Part shown: positions 8,352 through 18,326 of the stretch, one piece after another
Layout of the letters: each line of letters opens with the position of its first letter
Position numbering within the stretch: position 1 is the stretch's first letter
Assembly: GCA_947474395.1 (NCBI GenBank)
Contig: CANJID010000026.1
Coordinates: 1-52,478, forward strand
Direction: 5' to 3'
From: Caulobacterales bacterium
GTDB taxonomy: Bacteria; Pseudomonadota; Alphaproteobacteria; Caulobacterales; Caulobacteraceae
Length of the DNA: 52,478 bases
The notes under the pieces: generated by a model
The model's database searches: none
What the model saw: the letters and a program-made list of their open reading frames with translations, nothing else
Told to the model about the DNA's origin: nothing
Translations under genes and position numbers: made by a program

Positions 8352-9421
8352 GCAAGACCCTTCTCCTCCTGCCCGGCGACGGCATCGGCCCCGAAGTCTG
8401 CGCCGAGACCGCCCGCGTCGCCGAGTGGATGAACGCCTACGGCCAGCTCAATGTGTCCCTGGACGAGCGCCCCTTCGGCGGCGCGGCCTACGACCTGTCC
8501 GGCTCGCCGCTGCCTGAGGAGACCAAGGCCGCGGCCCTGGCCTCCGACGCCGCGCTTATGGGGGCCGTGGGCGGCCCGAAGTGGGCTGGATCGCCCCGCG
8601 ACAAGCGCCCGGAGGCCGGGCTGCTCGGCCTGCGCAAGGCCATGCAGGTGTTCGCCAACCTGCGCCCGGCGCTGTGTTTCGACGCCCTGGCCGACGCCTC
8701 GACCCTGAAGCGTGAAGTCGTCGCCGGTCTCGACATCATGATCGTGCGCGAGCTGACGGGGGGCGTCTATTTCGGCGAGCCCCGCTTCATCGAGACCCTG
8801 CCCGACGGCCAGCGCCGGGCAGTCGACACCCAGGTCTACACCACCCACGAGATCGAGCGGGTCGCCCGCGTCGCCTTCGAGCTGGCCCGCGGCCGGCGCA
8901 ACAAGGTGGCCTCGGCCGAGAAGTCCAATGTCATGGAGACGGGGCTGCTGTGGCGGGAAGTGGTCACCGACCTGCACAAACGCGATTACGCCGACGTCGA
9001 GCTGGAGCACATCCTGGCCGACAACGCGGCCATGCAGCTGGTCCGCAATCCGAAGGGCTTCGACGTCATCGTCACCGACAACCTGTTCGGCGACATCCTG
9101 TCGGACGAGGCCTCGCAGCTTACCGGCTCCATCGGCCTGCTTCCGTCGGCGGCTCTGGGCATCGCGGGCGCGCCCGGTCTCTACGAGCCGGTGCACGGTT
9201 CGGCGCCGGACATCGCCGGGCAGGGGATCGCCAATCCGCTGGCGGCGATCCTGTCCTTCGAGATGGCCCTACGCTCGTCCCTGGACCGCGCCGACCTCGC
9301 CGACCGCCTGTTCGCGGCGGTGAAATCGGCCCTGGACGGCGGCGCCCGCACCCGCGACCTCGGCGGCTCCCTCACCACCCGCCAGATGGGCGATGCCGTG
9401 ATCGCGGCGCTGGAGCGGTAA
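8348..9421 (+). CDS. leuB: 3-isopropylmalate dehydrogenase
   Basis: 357-residue NAD-dependent oxidative decarboxylase giving 2-oxoisocaproate in leucine synthesis. The N-terminal [11 protein letters not shown], the substrate segment [11 protein letters not shown] and the metal-binding [26 protein letters not shown] are intact, and [19 protein letters not shown] closes the nucleotide site. Starts within the leuD stop codon. Normal length; convergent with a LytTR gene 19 bases on. Confidence 0.96.
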   Translation: MSKTLLLLPGDGIGPEVCAETARVAEWMNAYGQLNVSLDERPFGGAAYDLSGSPLPEETKAAALASDAALMGAVGGPKWAGSPRDKRPEAGLLGLRKAMQVFANLRPALCFDALADASTLKREVVAGLDIMIVRELTGGVYFGEPRFIETLPDGQRRAVDTQVYTTHEIERVARVAFELARGRRNKVASAEKSNVMETGLLWREVVTDLHKRDYADVELEHILADNAAMQLVRNPKGFDVIVTDNLFGDILSDEASQLTGSIGLLPSAALGIAGAPGLYEPVHGSAPDIAGQGIANPLAAILSFEMALRSSLDRADLADRLFAAVKSALDGGARTRDLGGSLTTRQMGDAVIAALER

Positions 9422-9440
9422 TCCCTTTTCGGGGTTTTGA

Positions 9441-10247
9441 TCAGAACCAGCCCGCTTGCCGTAGCGCCCGCGCATAGCTGCGGCTGACGGGGGCCTCGGC
9501 GCCGGATTTCAGCACCAGCACGGCGCGGCCGTCGCCGCGGCGCGCGGAGGCGACGGCGTCCTTGGCCACCCACCAGGAGCGGTGGGTCTGGGCGCCTTCC
9601 AGCCCCTCCAGTTCTCCAAGCGCGTCGGCGAGGCGCATCAGGATCAGGTCCGAGCCCCGGCTGGTGTGCAGGCGCAGGTAATGGTCCTGCGCCTCCACGG
9701 CGTAGAGGTCGGCCCCCAGGAGCTTGGCGGGCAGGCGGTCGAGGAAGCGCGAGGGCGGGGCGCCGGCGGCGGCCGCATGGGTCTCGCGGGGCCGGCGCAC
9801 CGCCATCAGGTTGAGGGCGGTCATGGCCGTCGAGACCAGCAGGACCGACGGAAACATCCGGACCATCGCCGGTACGGGCGGGAGATTTCCGAAGGCTTCG
9901 GCGCCGAACGCCCACCGGCTCAGGGCCCAGACCGCCGCGGTGTAGGGGACGGACATGGCGACCGCGACCACGGCCATCCGCGCCAGTAGCCGGTCCGCCA
10001 GGAAGTCGATCCGCATAGCGAACTCGTGCAGGGCCCAGCCCAGCACGCTGCCGCCGGCCATGGCGGCCAGCCAGTAGGCGAGGCGTGTCGGCAAGGGCGC
10101 GCGCTGGGATCCGAAGGCGCCGACGAAGGCCATGAACAGGGCCGCCAGCACGATCACCGCCACGGCCTTGGCCCAAGGGGACGCCGTCCACGAAGCGCGA
10201 ACGGCGCCCGGCGTCCGTTCGCGAATGGAAGGCGTGCGTTCGTGCAT
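9441..10247 (-). CDS. membrane-bound LytTR-domain transcriptional regulator
   Basis: 268 residues. Residues about 25-155 contain four hydrophobic segments (starting near WAKAVAVIVLAALFMAF and ending near LLVSTAMTALNLMAV); the C-terminal part (about 165-268) matches the LytTR DNA-binding domain, with LLGADLYAVEAQDHYLRLHT and a terminal VSRSYARALRQAG. There is no receiver or kinase domain, so sensing is probably through the membrane part. The ATG at 10245-10247 is only weakly supported by a ribosome site; a 21-base direct repeat lies in the first codons and may be an operator. It is divergent from a DUF2306 membrane gene that may be its partner or target. Confidence 0.8.
   Translation of the reverse strand: MHERTPSIRERTPGAVRASWTASPWAKAVAVIVLAALFMAFVGAFGSQRAPLPTRLAYWLAAMAGGSVLGWALHEFAMRIDFLADRLLARMAVVAVAMSVPYTAAVWALSRWAFGAEAFGNLPPVPAMVRMFPSVLLVSTAMTALNLMAVRRPRETHAAAAGAPPSRFLDRLPAKLLGADLYAVEAQDHYLRLHTSRGSDLILMRLADALGELEGLEGAQTHRSWWVAKDAVASARRGDGRAVLVLKSGAEAPVSRSYARALRQAGWF
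10211..10242. promoter_or_regulatory. 21-bp-spaced direct repeat, candidate LytTR operator
   Basis: GCGTCCGTTCG (10211-10221) is repeated as GCGTGCGTTCG (10232-10242), exactly 21 bases or two helical turns later. LytTR proteins such as AlgR bind direct repeats with a CCGTTCGTC-like core, which these resemble. The repeat overlaps the first codons of the LytTR gene, giving the peptide echo ERTPSIR-ERTPGA. Autoregulation is inferred. Confidence 0.4.
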
Positions 10248-10284
10248 CGCTCCGGCGCCCCTCCCCTGATTGCGGCAAACCCCG

Positions 10285-10299
10285 CCTCGTTGAACGAGG
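10285..10299. promoter_or_regulatory. perfect inverted repeat between LytTR and DUF2306 genes
   Basis: CCTCGTT-G-AACGAGG, a 7-1-7 palindrome ending 10 bases before the DUF2306 ATG and overlapping its GAGGAGG ribosome-binding region. It may be an operator or a small RNA hairpin controlling ribosome access. Confidence 0.35.
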
Positions 10300-10309
10300 A
10301 GGCGAGGTC

Positions 10310-10855
10310 ATGAAAGCGACGGCTGGACAGGTGTCAATCGATCGGGGCCGCGATGGGCGGCGGGTCGCCTTGGCGATCGGGGCGGTCGCCGCGGTGGTGG
10401 TGGTGGGTATGATCCAGGGCGGCTACGGCTCCCGCCTGCCACCGATGCACCTGCACGGGCCGGAGTTCGCCAGACTGGCCGCCGCGCCCCTGCAGGTCCA
10501 ACTCCATCTGGCGGCGGTGCTGATCGCCCTCGGCATAGGCACGGTGCTGATGCTGGGCATGAAGGGTCGGACGATGCACCGGGTCCTGGGCTGGGTCTGG
10601 GTCGTGGCCATGGCGACCGGGGTGATCAGCTCGCTCTTCATCAAGACCGCCTTCGGCCCCGGCCATTTCGGCCTGATCCACCTGCTCTCTGGCTGGTCGG
10701 CGATCGCCCTGCCGATGGCCGTCTGGTTCATCAAGCGCAAGGAGGTGGCGCGCCACCGCAGGATGATGATGGGCCTGTTCTACGGGGGCCTGGTGCTGGC
10801 CGGGGGCCTGGCCTTCCTGCCGGGGCGGCTGATGTGGGGGATGTTCTTCGGCTGA
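10310..10855 (+). CDS. DUF2306-like four-helix membrane protein
   Basis: 181 residues with about four transmembrane helices (near residues 20-42, 67-88, 97-116 and 125-145, plus a short C-terminal one) and conserved histidines in [15 protein letters not shown] and HLLSG, as in DUF2306 proteins. The function is unknown in the family; the His pattern could suggest heme or metal ligands, which is speculation. GAGGAGG precedes the ATG by seven bases. Divergent LytTR neighbour suggests a regulator/partner pair. Confidence 0.7.
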   Translation: MKATAGQVSIDRGRDGRRVALAIGAVAAVVVVGMIQGGYGSRLPPMHLHGPEFARLAAAPLQVQLHLAAVLIALGIGTVLMLGMKGRTMHRVLGWVWVVAMATGVISSLFIKTAFGPGHFGLIHLLSGWSAIALPMAVWFIKRKEVARHRRMMMGLFYGGLVLAGGLAFLPGRLMWGMFFG

Positions 10856-10950
10856 GGGCCGCCTTGCGGTTGCGCCTGTCAGGGGGCCTCTCTATAAGCC
10901 CCGCCATCGCCCTTCACGAGGGCGTGATTCTGTCCCCGGCCAAGCCACTC

Positions 10951-12120
10951 ATGAACATCCACGAGCACCAAGCCAAAGCCGTCCTCAAGGGGTTCGGCGT
11001 GGCCGTTCCACGCGGTTTCCCCGCCTTCTCGGTGGAGGAAGCCGTATCCGCCGCACAGCAGCTCGGCGGTCCCGTCTGGGTGGTGAAAGCCCAGATCCAC
11101 GCCGGCGGCCGCGGCAAGGGCGGCGGCGTCAAGGTGGTCAAGAGCCTTGAGGATGTGCGGGCCGAGGCCAAGCGCATGCTCGGCATGACCCTGGTCACGC
11201 ACCAGACCGGCCCCAAGGGCAAGCTGGTGCAGCGCCTCTACATCGAGGAAGGCGCCGCGATCGCCCGCGAGCTCTACCTGTCGGTCCTGGTGGACCGCGA
11301 GACCAGCCGCGTGGCGGTGGTCGCCTCCACCGAGGGCGGCATGAACATCGAGGAGGTCGCCCACGACACTCCCGAGAAGATCATCACCATCCAGATCGAC
11401 CCGGCCACCGGCGTCTTCCCGCACCACGGGCGGGCCCTGGCCAAGGCTCTGGCGCTCGAGGGCGACCTCGCCAAGCAGGCGGGCGTGCTCCTGGGCCAGC
11501 TCTACAAAGCCTTCGTCGAGAAGGACATGAGCCTCCTGGAGATCAATCCGCTGATCGTCACCGCCGACGGCAAGCTGCGGGTCCTCGACGCCAAGATGGG
11601 CTTCGATTCCAACGCCCTGTTCCGCCACGAGGACATCCGCGCCTTGCGGGACGTGACCGAGGAGGACGAGAAGGAGATCACGGCCTCCAACTACGACCTC
11701 TCCTACATCGCCCTCGACGGCGAGATCGGCTGCATGGTCAACGGCGCGGGCCTGGCCATGGCCACCATGGACATCATCAAGCTCTACGGCGCCGCCCCGG
11801 CCAACTTCCTGGACGTGGGCGGGGGCGCGGACGAGGAGAAGGTCACCGCAGCCTTCAAGATCATCACCGCCGACCCGAACGTGAAGGGCATTCTGATCAA
11901 TATCTTCGGCGGCATCATGCGCTGCGACATCATCGCCGAGGGGGTGGTCGCCGCGGTCAAGGAGGTGGGGCTGAAGGTCCCGCTGGTGGTGCGCCTCGAG
12001 GGCACCAACGTCGACCAGGGCAAGCAGATCCTGCGCGACTCCGGCCTCAACGTCATCGCTGCGGACGATCTGGCCGATGCGGCCGAGAAGATCGTCGCCG
12101 CCGTCAAGAAGGCGGCCTGA
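10951..12120 (+). CDS. sucC: succinyl-CoA synthetase beta subunit
   Basis: 389-residue ATP-grasp subunit of succinyl-CoA synthetase in the TCA cycle. Begins [17 protein letters not shown]; nucleotide-site segment [19 protein letters not shown] (about 43-61) and the C-terminal [14 protein letters not shown] and [15 protein letters not shown] are intact. The ATG at 10951 is chosen by homology; no strong Shine-Dalgarno site is visible and the frame is open upstream. sucD follows after two bases. Malate dehydrogenase, often upstream of sucC in Alphaproteobacteria, is absent; a DUF2306 gene is there instead. Confidence 0.96.
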   Translation: MNIHEHQAKAVLKGFGVAVPRGFPAFSVEEAVSAAQQLGGPVWVVKAQIHAGGRGKGGGVKVVKSLEDVRAEAKRMLGMTLVTHQTGPKGKLVQRLYIEEGAAIARELYLSVLVDRETSRVAVVASTEGGMNIEEVAHDTPEKIITIQIDPATGVFPHHGRALAKALALEGDLAKQAGVLLGQLYKAFVEKDMSLLEINPLIVTADGKLRVLDAKMGFDSNALFRHEDIRALRDVTEEDEKEITASNYDLSYIALDGEIGCMVNGAGLAMATMDIIKLYGAAPANFLDVGGGADEEKVTAAFKIITADPNVKGILINIFGGIMRCDIIAEGVVAAVKEVGLKVPLVVRLEGTNVDQGKQILRDSGLNVIAADDLADAAEKIVAAVKKAA

Positions 12121-12122
12121 CC

Positions 12123-13001
12123 ATGGCGATCCTGATCGACAAGCACACCAAGGTCATCTGCCAGGGCCTCACCGGCAAGCAGGGCACCTTCCACACCGAA
12201 CAGGCCATCGCCTACGGCACCCGCATGGTCGGGGGCACCTCGCCCGGCAAGGGCGGCTCGGTCCACCTCGGCCTGCCGGTGTTCGACACCGTGGGCGAGG
12301 CGATGGAGGCCACCAAGGCCGACGCCAGCGTGATCTACGTCCCGCCCGCCGGCGCCGCGGACGCCATCCTGGAGGCCATCGACGCCGAGGTGCCGCTGAT
12401 CGTCTGCATCACCGAAGGCGTGCCGGTGGCCGACATGGTTAAGGTCAAGCGCTCGCTGTCGGGCTCCAAGTCCCGCCTGATCGGCCCCAACTGCCCGGGT
12501 CTGATGACCCCCAAGCAGTGCAAGATCGGCATCATGCCGGGCAACATCTTCTTGCCGGGCTCGGTGGGCGTGGTGTCGCGCTCGGGCACCCTGACCTACG
12601 AGGCGGTTTTCCAGACCACCAATGCGGGCCTGGGCCAGACCTCGGCGGTCGGCATCGGCGGCGACCCGGTAAAGGGCACCGAGTTCATCGACATCCTTGA
12701 GATGTTCCTGGCCGATCCTGCCACTGAATCGATCATCATGATCGGTGAGATCGGCGGATCCGCGGAAGAGGATGCGGCGGACTTCCTTAAGCATTCTAAG
12801 GTTAAGAAGCCGGTGGTTGGGTTCATCGCGGGTCGTACCGCGCCGCCGGGGCGGCGCATGGGACACGCGGGTGCGATCATCTCCGGCGGCAAGGGTGGCG
12901 CCGAGGACAAGATCGCGGCCATGGAGTCCGCCGGCGTTCGAGTTTCGCCTTCGCCTGCTGCGCTTGGCGAAACCCTGCTGAAGGTGCTGAAAGGCGTCTG
13001 A
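12123..13001 (+). CDS. sucD: succinyl-CoA synthetase alpha subunit
   Basis: 292 residues, the CoA-binding subunit with the phosphorylated histidine in [13 protein letters not shown] (near residue 247). N-terminal [16 protein letters not shown] and GPNCPGL are family signatures. Two-base gap from sucC implies co-translation. The stretch about 12720-12960 uses less biased third positions than its surroundings, but the protein is intact. Confidence 0.97.
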   Translation: MAILIDKHTKVICQGLTGKQGTFHTEQAIAYGTRMVGGTSPGKGGSVHLGLPVFDTVGEAMEATKADASVIYVPPAGAADAILEAIDAEVPLIVCITEGVPVADMVKVKRSLSGSKSRLIGPNCPGLMTPKQCKIGIMPGNIFLPGSVGVVSRSGTLTYEAVFQTTNAGLGQTSAVGIGGDPVKGTEFIDILEMFLADPATESIIMIGEIGGSAEEDAADFLKHSKVKKPVVGFIAGRTAPPGRRMGHAGAIISGGKGGAEDKIAAMESAGVRVSPSPAALGETLLKVLKGV

Positions 13002-13075
13002 GCAGCCACTATCTAGATTAAGGGCGCGACCGCCGGCCTCCCCGCACCGGCGCCGAGCCCGGGGAACGATTTACC

Positions 13076-16036
13076 ATGGCGGACGATTCCGGCCGGATTA
13101 ACCAGGTCCTGAACGAGACCTCCTTCCTCTATGGCGCGAACGCCGCCTTCGTGGAGGACCTCTACGCGAAATACGCCGAGGATCCGGGCTCCGTTGAGCC
13201 GTCCTGGCGCGCCTTCTTCGCCAGCCTCGCCGAGGGCGCGGACCAGATCCGCGAAAGCGTCGTCCAGCCCGGCTGGGCTCGCCCCGCCGGCCATGCGACC
13301 GCCCGACCCGAATGGCTGTCGGCCATCGACGGCCTGTGGCCCGCGGTGGAAGCCAAGCTCTCCAAGGGCGTAGAGACCCGCTCCGCCCCCGGCTCCACCG
13401 CCGAGGACATCCGCGCCGCCACCCTGGATTCGGTCCGCGCGATCATGATGATCCGCGCCTACCGCATCCGCGGCCACCTGCAGGCCAACCTCGACCCCCT
13501 GGGCCTGTCGCCCAAGGTCGAGAACCCCGAGCTCGATCCGGCCGCCTACGGCTTCGCCGAAAGCGACTACGACCGGCCGATCTTCCTCGACTATGTGCTG
13601 GGGCTGGAGACCGCGCCCTTACGCGAGATCCTGGAGATCGTGCGCCGCACCTACTGCGGCAACGTCGGCGTCCAGTACATGCACATCTCCGATCCGCAGG
13701 AGAAGGCCTGGATCCAGGAGCGGATCGAGGGGCGGGACAAGGAGATCGTCTTCACCCCCGAAGGCAAGGTCGCGATCCTCAAGAAGCTGATCGAGACCGA
13801 GGCCTTCGAGCGCTTCCTGCACAAGCGCTTCCCCGGCACCAAGCGCTTCGGCCTGGATGGCGGCGAGGCCACGGTCCCCGCGCTGGAGCAGATCATCAAG
13901 CGCGGCGGCGCCATGGGCTGCGACGAGATCATCATCGGCATGCCCCACCGCGGGCGCCTGAACGTCCTGGCCGCCGTGATGCACAAGCCCTACCGGGCCA
14001 TCTTCCACGAGTTCCAGGGCGGCTCGACCACCCCCTCGGATATCGAGGGTTCGGGGGATGTGAAGTACCACCTGGGCGCCTCGTCGGACCGCGAGTTCGA
14101 CGGCAAGTCGGTGCACCTGTCGCTGACCGCCAACCCCAGCCACCTGGAGATCGTCAATCCGGTGGTGCTCGGCAAGGCCCGGGCCAAGCAGACCTTCGAC
14201 CTGCGCGACAGCGGCCATTCCGACCGCAAGAAGGTCATGCCCCTGCTGTTGCACGGGGACGCCGCCTTCGCCGGCCAGGGCGTGGTGGCCGAGTGCTTCG
14301 CCCTGATGGGGCTGAAGGGCTACAAGACCGGCGGCACGATCCACTTCGTGGTCAACAACCAGATCGGCTTCACCACCAGCCCGCGCAACTCGCGCTCCTC
14401 GCCCTATCCGTCGGATGTGGCGCTGATGGTCCAGGCCCCGATCTTCCACGCCAACGGCGACGATCCGGAAGCCGCGGTGTTCGCCGCCAAGGTCGCGGCC
14501 GAGTACCGCCAGACCTTCGGCAAGGACGTGGTCATCGACATGTTCTGCTACCGCCGGTTCGGCCACAACGAGGGCGACGATCCGACGTTCACCCAGCCCT
14601 TGATGTACGCCAAGATCAAGGACCACCCCTCGACCCGCGAGCTCTATTCGACCCGGCTGGTGGCCCAGGGCGTCTGCAGTCAGGCGCAGGTGGACGGCTG
14701 GATCGCCGAGTTCGACAAGTACCTCGACGACGAGTTCGAGACCGCCAAGGGCTACATGGCCAACAAGGCCGACTGGCTCGACGGCAAGTGGCAGGGCCTC
14801 GGCCAGGCCGGCGGCGAGGCGCCCCGGGTCCATACCGGCGTCGCCATGCAGAAGCTCCTGGACCTCGGTCTGACCATGACCGCGATCCCCGAGCGGATCG
14901 ACGCCCACAAGACCCTGCGCCGGGTCATCGAGGGCCGCCGCACGGCGATCCAGAGCGGCGCGAATATCGACTGGTCCACGGCCGAGTCCCTGGCCTTCGC
15001 CACCCTGCTCGATGAGGGCTATCCGGTGCGCCTGTCCGGCCAGGACAGCGTGCGCGGCACGTTCAGCCAGCGCCACTCCGGCATCATCGACCAGACCACG
15101 GAAGAGCGGTACCTGCCGCTCAACCACCTGCGTCCCGGCCAGGCCTATTACGAGGTCATCGACTCAGCCCTCTCGGAAGAGGCCGTCCTGGGCTTCGAGT
15201 ACGGCTACTCCCTGACCGACCCCAATACGCTGGTCATGTGGGAAGCCCAGTTCGGCGACTTCGCCAACGGCGCCCAGGTGCTGGTCGACCAGTTCATCAG
15301 TAGCGGCGAGCGCAAGTGGCTGCGCATGTCCGGCCTCGTGATGCTGCTGCCCCACGGCTATGAAGGGCAAGGGCCGGAGCACTCCTCGGCCCGCCTGGAG
15401 CGCTACCTGCAGCTCTGCGCCGAAGAGAACATGCAGGTCTGCAACATCACCACCCCGGCCAACTACTTCCACGCCCTGCGCCGGCAGATCCACAGGCCGT
15501 TCCGCAAGCCCTTGATCATCATGACGCCCAAGTCGCTGCTGCGGCACAAGCGGGCGGTCTCGAACCTGATCGACTTCACCGACGAGCGCGCGAGCTTCCA
15601 CCGCATCATGGTGGACGGCGCCGAGGCCGGTTGCGACGTGGGCGGGGTGACCCTGAAGCCCGACGACGAGATCCGCCGGGTGATCCTCTGCTCGGGCAAG
15701 GTCTACTTCGACCTGGTGGACCGGCGGGCCAAGGATGGGCGCGACGACGTCTACCTGCTCCGCGTCGAGCAGTTCTATCCCTGGCCGATGCAGTCCCTCC
15801 GCAAGGAGCTGGCCCGCTTCAAGAACGCCGAGATGGTGTGGTGCCAGGAAGAGCCCAAGAACATGGGGGGCTGGCAGTTCGTCGACCCCTGGCTGGAGCT
15901 GACCCTGGAGAAGATGAAGGTGAAGGCCAAGCGCGCCCGCTACGTGGGCCGTCCGGCGTCCGCCTCCACCGCCGCCGGGCTGATGAGCCGCCACCTCAAG
16001 GAACTCGACGCCTTCCTCACGGAAGCCTTCGCTTAA
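13076..16036 (+). CDS. sucA: 2-oxoglutarate dehydrogenase E1 component
   Basis: 986-residue thiamine-diphosphate enzyme that decarboxylates 2-oxoglutarate and transfers the succinyl group to SucB lipoamide. N-terminal segment [21 protein letters not shown], the [11 protein letters not shown] motif (H of [11 protein letters not shown]), the ThDP motif [15 protein letters not shown] and C-terminal [17 protein letters not shown] with E-Q-F-Y-P-W are intact. Full family length. Lies 74 bases after sucD and 20 bases before sucB in the same operon. Confidence 0.97.
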   Translation: MADDSGRINQVLNETSFLYGANAAFVEDLYAKYAEDPGSVEPSWRAFFASLAEGADQIRESVVQPGWARPAGHATARPEWLSAIDGLWPAVEAKLSKGVETRSAPGSTAEDIRAATLDSVRAIMMIRAYRIRGHLQANLDPLGLSPKVENPELDPAAYGFAESDYDRPIFLDYVLGLETAPLREILEIVRRTYCGNVGVQYMHISDPQEKAWIQERIEGRDKEIVFTPEGKVAILKKLIETEAFERFLHKRFPGTKRFGLDGGEATVPALEQIIKRGGAMGCDEIIIGMPHRGRLNVLAAVMHKPYRAIFHEFQGGSTTPSDIEGSGDVKYHLGASSDREFDGKSVHLSLTANPSHLEIVNPVVLGKARAKQTFDLRDSGHSDRKKVMPLLLHGDAAFAGQGVVAECFALMGLKGYKTGGTIHFVVNNQIGFTTSPRNSRSSPYPSDVALMVQAPIFHANGDDPEAAVFAAKVAAEYRQTFGKDVVIDMFCYRRFGHNEGDDPTFTQPLMYAKIKDHPSTRELYSTRLVAQGVCSQAQVDGWIAEFDKYLDDEFETAKGYMANKADWLDGKWQGLGQAGGEAPRVHTGVAMQKLLDLGLTMTAIPERIDAHKTLRRVIEGRRTAIQSGANIDWSTAESLAFATLLDEGYPVRLSGQDSVRGTFSQRHSGIIDQTTEERYLPLNHLRPGQAYYEVIDSALSEEAVLGFEYGYSLTDPNTLVMWEAQFGDFANGAQVLVDQFISSGERKWLRMSGLVMLLPHGYEGQGPEHSSARLERYLQLCAEENMQVCNITTPANYFHALRRQIHRPFRKPLIIMTPKSLLRHKRAVSNLIDFTDERASFHRIMVDGAEAGCDVGGVTLKPDDEIRRVILCSGKVYFDLVDRRAKDGRDDVYLLRVEQFYPWPMQSLRKELARFKNAEMVWCQEEPKNMGGWQFVDPWLELTLEKMKVKAKRARYVGRPASASTAAGLMSRHLKELDAFLTEAFA

Positions 16037-16056
16037 GCACGCACCGGAGCCGAACA

Positions 16057-17331
16057 ATGGCCGACATCCTTGTCCCGACCCTGGGCGAATCCGTCAGCGA
16101 GGCGACCGTCGCCCGCTGGGCCAAGAAGCCCGGCGACGCGGTCAAGCGTGACGAAGTGCTGGTCGAGCTGGAAACCGAGAAGGTCAGCCTCGAAGTCTCC
16201 GCCCCCTCCGACGGGGTGCTGGGCGAGATCGTCGCGGCCGAGGGCGTCACCGTCGGCCCCGGCGCCAAGCTCGGCAGCGTGACCGAGAACGGCGCCGCCG
16301 CCCCCGCCCCCGGCAAGGCGGCTCCTGCGCCTGCGCCCGCCAAGGCCCCCGCCGCCGCCGCCTCGACGGCCCCCAACGGTGAATCGCCCCCGCCTGCCGC
16401 CCCCGCGGCCAAGACCGCTCCGGTGGCCGACACCCGCGCCCCCGACGAGCGCGGCCAGCCGCTGGCTCCCTCCGTCCAGCGCATCGTCTCCGAGACCGGC
16501 CTCGACCCGGTCGGCGTGCAGGGCTCCGGCAAGGACGGCCGCATCACCAAGGGCGACGCCCTGGCGGCCCTGGAAGCCCGCGCCAACGCCCCGGCCGCGG
16601 CTCCCGCGCCGCAAGCCGCCCGGCCGATCCACGAGCGCGAGGAGCGGGTCCGCATGACCCGCCTGCGCCAGACCATCGCCCGGCGCCTGAAGGAAGCCCA
16701 GAACAGCGCCGCCATGCTGACGACCTTCAACGAGGTCGACATGACGGCGGTCATGGCCTTGCGGGCTCAGTACAAAGACCAGTTCGAAAAGCGCCATGGG
16801 GTGAAGCTCGGCTTCATGAGCTTCTTCGTGCGCGCCTGCGTGGCGGCCCTGAAGGAGATGCCGGCGGTCAACGCCGAGATCGACGGCCAGGATATCGTCT
16901 ACAAGAACCACTACGACATCGGCGTGGCGGTCGGCACCGAGCGCGGCCTGGTGGTCCCGGTGGTGCGCGACGCGGACAACCTGTCGCTGGCCGACATCGA
17001 GAAGACGGTGGGCGACCTCGGCAAGCGCGCCCGCGACGGCTCGCTCGGCATCGAGGACATGCAGGGCGGCACGTTCACCATCACCAACGGCGGGGTCTAC
17101 GGCTCGCTGATGTCCACGCCGATCCTCAACGCGCCCCAATCCGGCATCCTCGGCATGCACAAGATCCAGGACCGGCCCATGGCCGTGAACGGCCAGGTAG
17201 CGATCCGCCCGATGATGTACATCGCCCTCTCGTACGATCACCGCATCGTCGACGGGAAGGAGGCCGTGACCTTCCTGGTGGCGGTGAAGGACCACATCGA
17301 GGACCCGCAACGGCTCCTGCTGGACCTGTAG
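16057..17331 (+). CDS. sucB: dihydrolipoamide succinyltransferase (2-oxoglutarate dehydrogenase E2)
   Basis: 424 residues. One N-terminal lipoyl domain with the lipoylated lysine K42 in [11 protein letters not shown], a long Ala/Pro linker (about 85-130), a peripheral subunit-binding domain ([16 protein letters not shown] to GRITKGD, about 130-170) and the catalytic acyltransferase domain ending with [13 protein letters not shown], whose histidine is catalytic. It forms the core of the complex with SucA and Lpd. The frame is open upstream into sucA, but the protein begins [13 protein letters not shown] at 16057. Confidence 0.97.
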   Translation: MADILVPTLGESVSEATVARWAKKPGDAVKRDEVLVELETEKVSLEVSAPSDGVLGEIVAAEGVTVGPGAKLGSVTENGAAAPAPGKAAPAPAPAKAPAAAASTAPNGESPPPAAPAAKTAPVADTRAPDERGQPLAPSVQRIVSETGLDPVGVQGSGKDGRITKGDALAALEARANAPAAAPAPQAARPIHEREERVRMTRLRQTIARRLKEAQNSAAMLTTFNEVDMTAVMALRAQYKDQFEKRHGVKLGFMSFFVRACVAALKEMPAVNAEIDGQDIVYKNHYDIGVAVGTERGLVVPVVRDADNLSLADIEKTVGDLGKRARDGSLGIEDMQGGTFTITNGGVYGSLMSTPILNAPQSGILGMHKIQDRPMAVNGQVAIRPMMYIALSYDHRIVDGKEAVTFLVAVKDHIEDPQRLLLDL

Positions 17332-17356
17332 GCTCGATGTCGGACCCGAGCTCTCC

Positions 17357-17495
17357 AACTCTTCCCCCTCTGGGGGAAGTGGCGGCCCGACCGGGCCGAC
17401 GAAGGGGGCTCAAGGGCGCGGCGGAGACGGTCAAGCGCGTCAGCCCCCTCAGCCGGGCCGTTCGGCCCGTCAGCTCCCCCAGAGGGGGAGCAGTT
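17357..17495. repeat. inverted pair of REP-like palindromic elements between sucB and the FkbM gene
   Basis: Left copy (17357-17411) and right copy (17442-17495) are roughly 80 percent identical in inverted orientation. Each contains CCCCCTCTGGGGG, a GGCCCG-ACCGGGCC or GGGCCGTTCGGCCC core, and AGGGGGCT. This class of palindrome is widespread between genes in Alphaproteobacteria. The pair can fold into one long cruciform or RNA hairpin. The right end, AGAGGGGGAG at 17481-17490, lies where a Shine-Dalgarno site for the next gene is expected. Confidence 0.8.
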
Positions 17496-17497
17496 CG

Positions 17498-18202
17498 GTG
17501 GTAATGGATCTCCGCCAGCGGGGGTCCTGGCTCGCCCACCTCCTCAAGGCCGCGACGCAGCAGCACCACAAGGAGCTGATCCCCCTTTTCGCGCCCCTCG
17601 TCCCTCGGGATGCGGTGGTGCTGGACGTGGGGGCCCACGCCGGCCAGTTCGCCAAGCTGTTCGCGAAGATGGCCCCCGAAGGCCGGGTCTACGCCTTCGA
17701 GCCCTCAGCCTACGCCCGCTCGATCCTCGGGCCTGCGCTTCGCTGGAACGCTATCGCCAACGTCGTCGTGGTCACGGACGGCCTCTCCGATCAACCCGGC
17801 GAGGCCGTGCTGCAGACCCCCATTACCCGCAAAGGCCACCTCGGCTTCGGCCGCGCCCACGTCGGCGCACGTGAGGAGGCGGGTGCGGTGGCCCAGACCA
17901 TCCGCCTGACAACCCTGGACGCCTTCGCCGAGGCGCAGGGCTTGGCCCGCCTCGACTTCATCAAGGCCGACGTGGAGGGCTGGGAGCTGAACGTCCTGAA
18001 GGGCGGTGTGGCGACCCTGAAGCGCTTCCACCCGGCCCTCTTCCTGGAGGTCTCCGACGACTGGCTGGGCAGGGCAGGGGCCGCGCCGCAGGACCTGTGG
18101 GCCCTGCTGACGCCGCTTGGGTACCGCGCCTTCAAGTCCCCGGGCCGCGAGCCCGCCCCGGCCTACGCCGCCCCGGCCGATTACCTGTTCCTGGTTGAAT
18201 AG
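17498..18202 (+). CDS. FkbM family methyltransferase
   Basis: 234 residues. SAM-binding motif I is VVLDVGAHAGQFA (about 40-52), followed by VYAFEPSAYAR and the FkbM-typical TLDAF...LDFIKADVEGWELNVLKGG and PALFLEVSD. These enzymes O-methylate small molecules or sugars; the substrate is unknown. Start is GTG at 17498 eight bases after a purine-rich GGGGGAG; ATG at 17504 is an alternative. It interrupts the sucAB-lpd TCA cluster and directly follows a palindromic repeat pair, suggesting later insertion. Confidence 0.82.
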   Translation: MVMDLRQRGSWLAHLLKAATQQHHKELIPLFAPLVPRDAVVLDVGAHAGQFAKLFAKMAPEGRVYAFEPSAYARSILGPALRWNAIANVVVVTDGLSDQPGEAVLQTPITRKGHLGFGRAHVGAREEAGAVAQTIRLTTLDAFAEAQGLARLDFIKADVEGWELNVLKGGVATLKRFHPALFLEVSDDWLGRAGAAPQDLWALLTPLGYRAFKSPGREPAPAYAAPADYLFLVE

Positions 18203-18326
18203 CCTGGCCGCGAAAATTCGCCCGGATGGTGAATCGGCGGCCCCGCTTTAGTTGAGCGTTCACAGGCGGCGCCGTAGGTTGCGCCCGCGTCCGGCCTCCC
18301 CGCCGGCAATGAGGTTCGAGGCTCAA

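Noticed and set aside
13619-15127. 502-codon open frame antisense to sucA
   Set aside because: Shadow of sucA; Gly/His/Asp-rich composition without domain features.
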